Part shown: piece by piece, positions 60,299 to 64,000 of the stretch
Numbering within the stretch: the stretch's first letter is position 1
Layout of the letters: each line of letters starts with the position of its first letter
Assembly: GCA_963742205.1 (NCBI GenBank)
Contig: CAVUKZ010000010.1
Coordinates: forward strand, 310,001-374,000
DNA from: WHSW01 sp963742205
GTDB taxonomy: Bacteria; Actinomycetota; Thermoleophilia; Solirubrobacterales; 70-9
Direction of reading: 5' to 3'
DNA length: 64,000 bases
Translations under genes and position numbers: made by a program
The notes under the pieces: model-generated
The model's input: the letters and a program-made list of their open reading frames with translations, nothing else
What the model was told of the DNA's origin: nothing
Database searches by the model: none

Positions 60299-60451
60299 AT
60301 GCCTGAGGGTTATTGCGTAAAGGAGCGGAAGAAGGTCGAGATCAAGGATCCCCAGCAGGTCACGATGAAGAATGGCCGGCCGGCGATCCAGGGCACGTGC
60401 CCCGATTGCGGCACCAAGATCTTCAAGATCGGCAAGCTGGACGCCCAGTAG
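60299..60451 (+). CDS. DUF5679-type zinc-ribbon-like small protein
   Basis: 50 residues, with ribosome site AAAGGAGAG. 'GYCVKERKKVEIKDPQQVTMKNGRPAIQGTCPDCGTKIFKIGKL' is the DUF5679 pattern, in which two C-x-x-C knuckles usually bind zinc. Here the second knuckle (C-P-D-C) is intact but the first is C-V-K-E, with only one Cys. It is a highly conserved small protein of unknown function in actinobacteria and archaea. An integrase frame reads antisense through its 3' part, so this gene lies at the presumed chromosome-element junction. Confidence 0.85.
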   Translation: MPEGYCVKERKKVEIKDPQQVTMKNGRPAIQGTCPDCGTKIFKIGKLDAQ

Positions 60452-60912
60452 CGCATAAGCAAGCGGTTTTCAGCCGTCGTGCGCCACTGGTGCGCCAGCC
60501 GGTGCGCCAGTGAGCACATCGGCGAGCTCCCCACCAGCCGACCGAGCCGTCTCTTCGGCTCGCTTCCCTGGGCGTCGAGGTAGGCGTCCAGCAAGGTCGC
60601 CGCCTCGTCCTCTGAACCAGGCATCAGGTGGCCGTAGGTGTCGAGCGTGGTGGTGATGGAGCTGTGCCCCATGAAGGCTTGCAGCGCCTTCGCGTTTACC
60701 CGCGCCGCGATCATCAGCGAGGCGAACGTGTGCCTGCACTCGTGCGGGGTGATCCGCTCAAGCCCAGCTTCGCGCCAGGCCTTGTCCGCCCGCGCCTGGA
60801 GCTTCTGGCCGTCGAACGGTGTCTCCCCGGTCGAGCCGAAGCATCGCTCGGAGTCGTCGCGCTCCACCCGCGCTAGGTGCTCGGTGAGCACCCGGGACGT
60901 TCGCGCCACCAT
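60310..60912 (-). CDS. tyrosine recombinase (integrase), C-terminal fragment
   Basis: 200 residues from an internal GTG/ATG-type start; the N-terminal core-binding domain is missing. 'KAWREAGLERITPHECRHTFASLMIAARVNAKALQAFMGHSSITTTLDTYGHLMPGSEDEAATLLDAYL' has H-x-x-R ('HECRH'), G-H-S-S and the nucleophile Tyr in 'LDTYGHL'. The first catalytic Arg should lie in the upstream, unclear part. The frame runs on past the usual end ('LDAYLDAQ') into DUF5679 antisense, as expected if it crosses an attachment site. Probably inactive. It marks the edge of an integrated element stretching to the right. Confidence 0.75.
   Translation of the reverse strand: MVARTSRVLTEHLARVERDDSERCFGSTGETPFDGQKLQARADKAWREAGLERITPHECRHTFASLMIAARVNAKALQAFMGHSSITTTLDTYGHLMPGSEDEAATLLDAYLDAQGSEPKRRLGRLVGSSPMCSLAHRLAHQWRTTAENRLLMRYWASSLPILKILVPQSGHVPWIAGRPFFIVTCWGSLISTFFRSFTQ
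60489..60510. repeat. tandem GGTGCGCCAG repeats near the presumed att junction
   Basis: GGTGCGCCAG occurs twice (60489-60498, 60501-60510) 2 nt apart, and CACTGG / CCAGTG flank the pair as an inverted repeat. The position between the DUF5679 stop and the integrase catalytic region fits recombinase binding sites. The att core itself cannot be fixed without the other end. Confidence 0.45.
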
Positions 60913-61198
60913 CGGATGGCTCCGCTGTTTCCCCCTTGGCTCATCAGCGGCCGGGGCACGACGCAGCCGTTCGGGCTTGTACCCGGCGAGGGGCGATGAG
61001 CCGATGAGCCGGGAGCCCGGCGCTCGAGGGCTCGAGCGCGGTTCCTGCCCTCGATCGTGGCTCAGCGTTGAGCGCTCTCAACCGGGTACTCCTATAGCCC
61101 GAGCCCCGGCATGGCGGCCCCGCGCGGTGTTCCCCTCCTGCGGGGTCGTTGCCGGCTCGGGCAGATTTTCGATTCCGCCAGCCGGTCCGGAGTGATGT

Positions 61199-61444
61199 CT
61201 AGGCGTAAAGGGCCCGCGTCAAGTGGGCCCGCCATTCGGGAGCAATTCGAGTGAGCGCTGCCTCGTAGCCATCGGAAGGCGCTCCAGCTGCGTTGACCGA
61301 GTAGGAACGTTGCCCGCTGGTGAGCTTCCAGAGGAACGCGGGGGCCGTATTGGCGTCGAGCTCGTTCAGAATCTCGATGCCCCGCTCGTCGAGCGGGCGA
61401 AAAGTCACGGTGGTAATAGTCGTCACCGAGCGCGAAGCTACCAA
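61199..61444 (-). CDS. small protein of the 'DGYEAAL..W-R-x-H-L' family
   Basis: 81 residues at most. 'FRPLDERGIEILNELDANTAPAFLWKLTSGQRSYSVNAAGAPSDGYEAALTRIAPEWRAHLTRALYA' is fully open. The end 'DGYEAALTRIAPEWRAHLTRAL' is repeated in degenerate form at 61998-62093 and 63161-63244, and in a shorter form near 33250, which shows the frame is real. The exact start is unclear (GTG/ATG choices at 61444 or further in). Function is unknown; it lies within the presumed mobile element. Confidence 0.6.
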   Translation of the reverse strand: MVASRSVTTITTVTFRPLDERGIEILNELDANTAPAFLWKLTSGQRSYSVNAAGAPSDGYEAALTRIAPEWRAHLTRALYA

Positions 61445-61553
61445 GCTCCGTCAGGCAACCACCCCAGTTCACCGGGTTCCAATTTCGCCGGAGATTGCGC
61501 CGTAGTTGGAAGACCGAGGCACCCGCATGCGTAGGTTGGGTGAGCAGGAACTC

Positions 61554-61766
61554 ATGTTTCTCGATAGCAAACGGCTCCGAGCGTTCAGCTCGCTGGTGCG
61601 AGGCCAGGAGGTTGCGGTCGAGATGATTGATGGAAGCCGTGTCGAGGGCACCTTCCACTCCCTCCAAGGGGATTGCGTCGTGCTGGATATGGGTCTCTAC
61701 GACCGTCTGCTGCTCACCGAGGAGGTCGACCGGGTGGGTGGCGCGGCAAGAGCGCTCGACCCGTAA
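61554..61766 (+). CDS. small LSm/SH3-like protein
   Basis: 70 residues from ATG 61554 (AGGA at good spacing); ATG 61527 is an in-frame alternative. 'LVRGQEVAVEMIDGSRVEGTFHSLQGDCVVLDMGLYDRLLLTEEVDRVGGAARAL' has the alternating strands and 'V-x-V-x-x-x-D-G-x-x-x-x-G-T' hairpin typical of LSm or other small beta-barrel folds. I do not recognise a named family. GC is lower than in the core genome. It may bind RNA or protein (inference). Confidence 0.55.
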   Translation: MFLDSKRLRAFSSLVRGQEVAVEMIDGSRVEGTFHSLQGDCVVLDMGLYDRLLLTEEVDRVGGAARALDP

Positions 61767-62135
61767 CGAAACCCTCGCCCCGTAGCCCCCTCGCAAACCG
61801 ACTGGCCCCGCAGTCGATTCCGTTTGCCTGAGAGTGAGCTACCTCGCCGCGTTGATCGCGTGTCGGCGTAAGAACGCTCTTCAAGCCGAAACTGTTGGCC
61901 GCAGGGCCAGCGCAACCCAGCTTACTCCTCTGAACCGGGTCGAACGAGGGAGTTTCGCTAGTCGTTGCGCCGGACCATCCTGGCGGAGCGCCGTCCGCTA
62001 CTGCGTTCGCGCCAGGTGCTCGCGCCAGTCGGGCGTTAACCGTTCGAGCGCGGCCTCGTAGCCGTCCGGCGGTGCGCCCTGGGCGTGGGCCGATCAGGCT
62101 CGCGCCGCCTAGTCCGGTCGGGCGCTGCGACCGGA
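61767..62135. other. gap holding a family remnant and a terminator hairpin
   Basis: 61767-61997 shows nothing I can support. 61998-62093 is the pseudogene copy listed separately. The terminator-like hairpin of the minus-strand operon begins at 62111. Confidence 0.5.
61998..62093 (-). pseudogene. remnant of the 'W-R-E-H-L' small-protein family
   Basis: 31 codons ending in TAG at 61998: 'SAHAQGAPPDGYEAALERLTPDWREHLARTQ'-type sequence, preceded directly by a TGA (62094-62096). It aligns with the last third of the protein at 61199-61444 (G-A-P-x-D-G-Y-E-A-A-L-x-R-x-x-P-x-W-R-x-H-L). 62013-62035 is identical to 33247-33269 and 63173-63195. Confidence 0.6.
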
Positions 62136-62137
62136 CT
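62111..62137 (-). terminator. terminator-like hairpin after the small membrane genes
   Basis: AGTCCGGTCG (62111-62120) and CGACCGGACT (62128-62137) form a perfect 10-bp stem with a 7-nt loop, overlapping the stop codon of the 42-residue gene (minus strand). No U-run follows. Confidence 0.5.
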
Positions 62138-62264
62138 ACGGTGCCAGAAGTTTGTGGGCGGCGCCAAGGGCCGCCCCAGCCAGCAGGGCTAGACCCAAGA
62201 CCAGCATCCGCTGTGAAGCAGGCAAGTCATCTATCCGCTTTGCGAGCGACACGTCTTCTGTCAT
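62136..62264 (-). CDS. 42-residue single-helix membrane protein
   Basis: ATG 62264 overlaps the stop of the upstream 82-residue gene (ATGA). 'MTEDVSLAKRIDDLPASQRM' is a short charged start, followed by one membrane helix 'LVLGLALLAGAALGAAHKLL' and Ala-Pro. The overlap and sensible composition support a real gene. Function is unknown. Confidence 0.5.
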   Translation of the reverse strand: MTEDVSLAKRIDDLPASQRMLVLGLALLAGAALGAAHKLLAP

Positions 62265-62509
62265 TCCGCGGGCGCTTTCTGTTGGCACTCATCCCGGCTG
62301 CGACCGCAGGCGATCGCCTTGTCGGTGGTGTCCATACCGACAGCGAATCCTCCGAGCAAGGCGATGACGAGACCAACGCCCGTAGGGGCTGTAACAGCGC
62401 CGAGGAAGCCCAGGGCGAGTCCGACGATCCCCGTTGTGGCCGTCTTTCCGATGCACTTACTGTGCGCCGTGTCGCAGGCCGCCAGCGCCTTGTCACGTGC
62501 TTCGCTCAC
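62261..62509 (-). CDS. small Cys-containing membrane protein
   Basis: 82 residues from GTG 62509. 'SEARDKALAACDTAHSKCIGKTATTGIVGLALGFLGAVTAPTGVGLVIALLGGFAVGMDTTDKAIACGRSRDECQQKAPAE' has two adjacent hydrophobic segments between Cys pairs at each end, suggesting a membrane hairpin with both tails on the same side and possible disulfides. No family is recognised. It is coupled to the 42-residue gene. Both are in the low-density element. Confidence 0.55.
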   Translation of the reverse strand: MSEARDKALAACDTAHSKCIGKTATTGIVGLALGFLGAVTAPTGVGLVIALLGGFAVGMDTTDKAIACGRSRDECQQKAPAE

Positions 62510-62542
62510 GGTCGCCTACGGTACCGAGCCGATTTTCACCCC

Positions 62543-62848
62543 ATGCAAGGGCTACGGCTAGCCTGCGCTCGCGTGGAGCGGGTGAGCTACCGGGTGGTCA
62601 AAGCGGTGCATGAGGCGCTGGTCATCTGGCGCATCGACGGCCCCGCGGGCGTAGTGATGCGAACCGACGATCTGCCGCTGCTGTTCTACAACCGCGAGGC
62701 GGCACGACGCACCGCCGCCCGCATGAACAAGAAGACGGCGGGAAGCTCACGCGAGTTCCGCGGGAGGCGCAGGAGGAGTTCGGCTCGCCGGGCGGCAGCG
62801 GGTGGCGGTGCGGCCAATCGTGCCCGCCTGCTCGACCGCCTCGGTTAA
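62543..62848 (+). CDS. hypothetical protein, N-terminal part credible
   Basis: 101 residues from ATG 62543; a GTG at 62573 is also possible. A TAGCCT hexamer (62559-62564) just before that GTG would give a leaderless start there. 'VERVSYRVVKAVHEALVIWRIDGPAGVVMRTDDLPLLFYNREAARRTAARMNKKTAG' has the look of a real small protein. After 'SSREF' the sequence becomes Arg/Ala-rich, while another frame ('PREAQEEFGSPGG') looks better, so a frame shift near 62760 is possible. I do not recognise it. Confidence 0.4.
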   Translation: MQGLRLACARVERVSYRVVKAVHEALVIWRIDGPAGVVMRTDDLPLLFYNREAARRTAARMNKKTAGSSREFRGRRRRSSARRAAAGGGAANRARLLDRLG

Positions 62849-63160
62849 GGTTCCCCTCTGACGTAGCCGGCTACCCCTCAGGCGTTCACAGCGGCCGTCT
62901 GAGTGCCTCTGTCGAGCTTCGCCTGAAGGCTGCGAGCCAGGTCGCGGTTCTCATAGACGCTTCGGTCGTCGAGGCTTCATCGCCGCCGTAAGCGGGACTT
63001 GGGTGACGACGGGCGCGGGCGCCAACACTCCGCCCACTGGCGCAGGGTCGGGTCTGGGCAGCACGGGTCCCCCGCCGCGACGAATGTCCCGTCGCTCAAC
63101 TCGTAGCCGACAACGAGAGACCGTCTGCGTGACGCCGCCGACGAACCGAGGCCGACCCGG

Positions 63161-63244
63161 CTAGGCGCGGGCCAGGTGCTCGCGCCAGTCGGGCGCTAGC
63201 CGGTCCAGCACGGCGCTCAGAGCGAGAACGGCTTCGGGAGCTTT
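63161..63244 (-). pseudogene. third remnant of the 'W-R-E-H-L' family
   Basis: 27 codons then TAG (63161-63163), open but without a start. 63160-63195 matches 33233-33269 with a single one-base gap. This shows that the two loci share a recent origin despite lying 30 kb apart. Confidence 0.55.
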
Positions 63245-63433
63245 GGTCGCTGAGGGTGAAAAAAACCAGGGGGATGGTCTGGCCCCGATGCCAGTCCCAT
63301 CCCCGTGGTCGATGTAGTCCGTGCCGGCTGAAGGGGGGAACAGCCGGACGCGGGCAACTGACTTGGGTCTTCCCCGGCCTTCGGGTCGGTAAACGCGGCG
63401 CGCGGCGCCCTGGGAGCGGGCTTGGCTTCAGAG

Positions 63434-63459
63434 CGAAGCGGCCCCGAAGGGCCGCTTCG
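63434..63459 (-). terminator. strong hairpin, 11-bp stem and CGAA tetraloop
   Basis: CGAAGCGGCCC (63434-63444) and GGGCCGCTTCG (63449-63459) pair perfectly around CGAA. It lies just past the end of the ribbon-helix-helix gene on the minus strand and is the best terminator candidate in the right-hand region. Confidence 0.6.
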
Positions 63460-63477
63460 CCGAGAACGCAGACGGGA

Positions 63478-63678
63478 CTAGTACTTAAGCGAGCCAGGAG
63501 CTCCAAAAGCTCGCGTTCGGAGGGCACTCCCTCCAACGTGCTCGCCGTTGCCTGCATGACCGCCGACCGGATCGCGCTTGAGAGCGTCGTGTTCTTCGGC
63601 CTCAGCGAGCCCTTCAAGGCGCCGGCGAACGGCCGGGGTGAGCCGGATGTGGAGCGAATCAGGCATGGAGGGCCACAT
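63478..63678 (-). CDS. ribbon-helix-helix protein, apparently frameshifted
   Basis: 66 residues as sequenced from ATG 63678 (or ATG 63666). 'MPDSLHIRLTPAVRRRLEGLAEAEEHDAL' is the strand and first helix of an RHH/Arc-type DNA-binding protein. The second helix is in the next frame ('LSSAIRSAVMQATASTLEGVPSERELLELLARL'), reached if one A is removed in coding CTCAAGCG. As written the tail 'KRDPVGGHAGNGEHVGG' is unlike the family. It may be an antitoxin or plasmid/element regulator. It is the last of three overlapping or adjacent small genes. Confidence 0.6.
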   Translation of the reverse strand: MWPSMPDSLHIRLTPAVRRRLEGLAEAEEHDALKRDPVGGHAGNGEHVGGSALRTRAFGAPGSLKY

Positions 63679-63686
63679 TTCGCAGG

Positions 63687-63827
63687 TCAGGCGCGCGCCG
63701 TAGCCCACTTCGACGGTCTGAAAGGCAACGTCGAGTTCCCTGCCCCAGCCCTCCGGGGCTTCACCAACCGAACCTGCGGGCTGAACCAGCGCTTGAGCCG
63801 CCACTGCCACTTCCGGCGGCGGGTCAT
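63687..63827 (-). CDS. 46-residue basic protein
   Basis: ATG 63827 overlaps the stop of the 52-residue gene (ATGA). 'TRRRKWQWRLKRWFSPQVRLVKPRRAG' is strongly basic and Trp-rich at its start; the rest is Ser/Ala/Pro. The overlap supports it, and composition alone would not. It could bind nucleic acid. No family is recognised. Confidence 0.4.
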   Translation of the reverse strand: MTRRRKWQWRLKRWFSPQVRLVKPRRAGAGNSTLPFRPSKWATARA

Positions 63828-63982
63828 CGGTTCTCGTGCCTTCCGAGCATCGCGTCCAGCACGAGAAGGTCATGACTGCGGGCAGGGTCCGGGTCCCACC
63901 ACGCAGGCTCGCGAGCACCACCGTCGAAGCTCGGGTACTTGGCCTCTGCCGACTCGTCGGGCGGCTTGTCAGGTTCTCCCAT
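63824..63982 (-). CDS. 52-residue acidic protein
   Basis: ATG 63982 to TGA 63824. 'GEPDKPPDESAEAKYPSFDGGAREPAWWDPDPARSHDLLVLDAMLGRHENR' has sensible composition, with a helical C-terminus 'HDLLVLDAMLGRHE'. It heads a run of three small genes (52, 46 and about 66 residues), a layout common in plasmids and integrated elements. Function is unknown. Confidence 0.5.
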   Translation of the reverse strand: MGEPDKPPDESAEAKYPSFDGGAREPAWWDPDPARSHDLLVLDAMLGRHENR

Positions 63983-64000
63983 CCCGAGGGCGACCAGGAG

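Larger units (their letters stand above)
62849..63477. other. 629-nt low-information gap with one gene remnant and a terminator
   Basis: No ORF with convincing composition was found on either strand. 63161-63244 (minus) is a degenerate copy of the W-R-E-H-L family: 'KAPEAVLALSAVLDRLAPDWREHLARA' then TAG. 63434-63459 is a strong hairpin listed separately. The rest may be eroded mobile-element DNA. Confidence 0.5.

Noticed and set aside
63944..63957. GCCGACTCGTCGG resembling the arm of the 27-nt-loop repeats
   Set aside because: It lies inside a small coding frame, with no matching second arm or GTATGCG loop before the window ends.

Overview
The window is high-GC (about 70%) actinobacterial DNA. 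The mix of genes points to Thermoleophilia, probably Solirubrobacterales: secreted proteins full of Gly-Asp calcium-binding repeats, exported proteins built from short 'x-S-x-D-I/L' repeats, LuxR/LAL regulators, an F420-type oxidoreductase, WS/DGAT, and many acyl-CoA dehydrogenases and thiolases. This placement is inference. No rRNA, tRNA or CRISPR array was seen.

Layout. 1-6.4 kb: the tail of a LapA-like protein, a MarR regulator divergent from a cupin/ABM pair, and a pntA1-pntA2-pntB transhydrogenase operon followed by a winged-helix (AlkZ-like) gene. 5.7-8.6 kb: an FHA-HTH protein convergent with a Ser/Thr kinase carrying a beta-propeller sensor. 8.6-15.9 kb: F420-type oxidoreductase, WS/DGAT, a DUF4333 lipoprotein, a HAD phosphatase and an OpuC-type osmolyte ABC importer. 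15.9-22.8 kb: MFS exporter, agmatinase-family enzyme, CtpE-like P-type ATPase, pyruvate kinase and VanZ-like protein. 22.7-31 kb: ATP-grasp, a broken crotonase, P450, a flippase-like protein, a LigD-type polymerase, a class III cyclase fusion, GNAT and VOC. 31-39.5 kb: esterase, exported repeat protein, STAS, DUF3303, cupin, methyltransferase, DNA ligase, LhgO, MmcQ, a hydrolase and a self-regulating winged-helix/membrane-protein pair. 39.5-44.3 kb: a fatty-acid block (ACAD, SCP-x thiolase, MaoC, TetR, MBL). 44.3-52.3 kb: an operon of two RTX-like proteins and a 65-residue protein behind a LAL regulator. 52.3-60.5 kb: a long ACAD, lipoprotein, two paralogous repeat proteins, thiolase, GNAT, rhodanese, a coiled-coil membrane protein, a BacNav-like channel and a DUF5679 protein. 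From about 60.45 kb the character changes abruptly. An integrase fragment is followed by small ORFs, gene debris and a ribbon-helix-helix gene, which I read as one end of an integrated element running off the window.

Points of most interest. (1) A stem-loop repeat family has three copies (183-255, 1610-1678, 57736-57786). Each has a 12-13 bp stem and a loop of exactly 27 nt with GTATGCG in register. Two copies share a 19-nt loop core, and two sit between convergent genes. (2) Many genes have a TAnnnT hexamer 6-8 nt upstream of the start codon, which predicts leaderless mRNAs. (3) Two genes appear to start at CTG, each overlapping the upstream stop codon as CTGA. (4) The crotonase is broken by a 77-nt insertion whose end forms a 37-nt near-perfect hairpin with host sequence. 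(5) Single-base frame breaks are unusually dense, and most look like +1 G/C insertions, so assembly error must be excluded before pseudogene claims are made.
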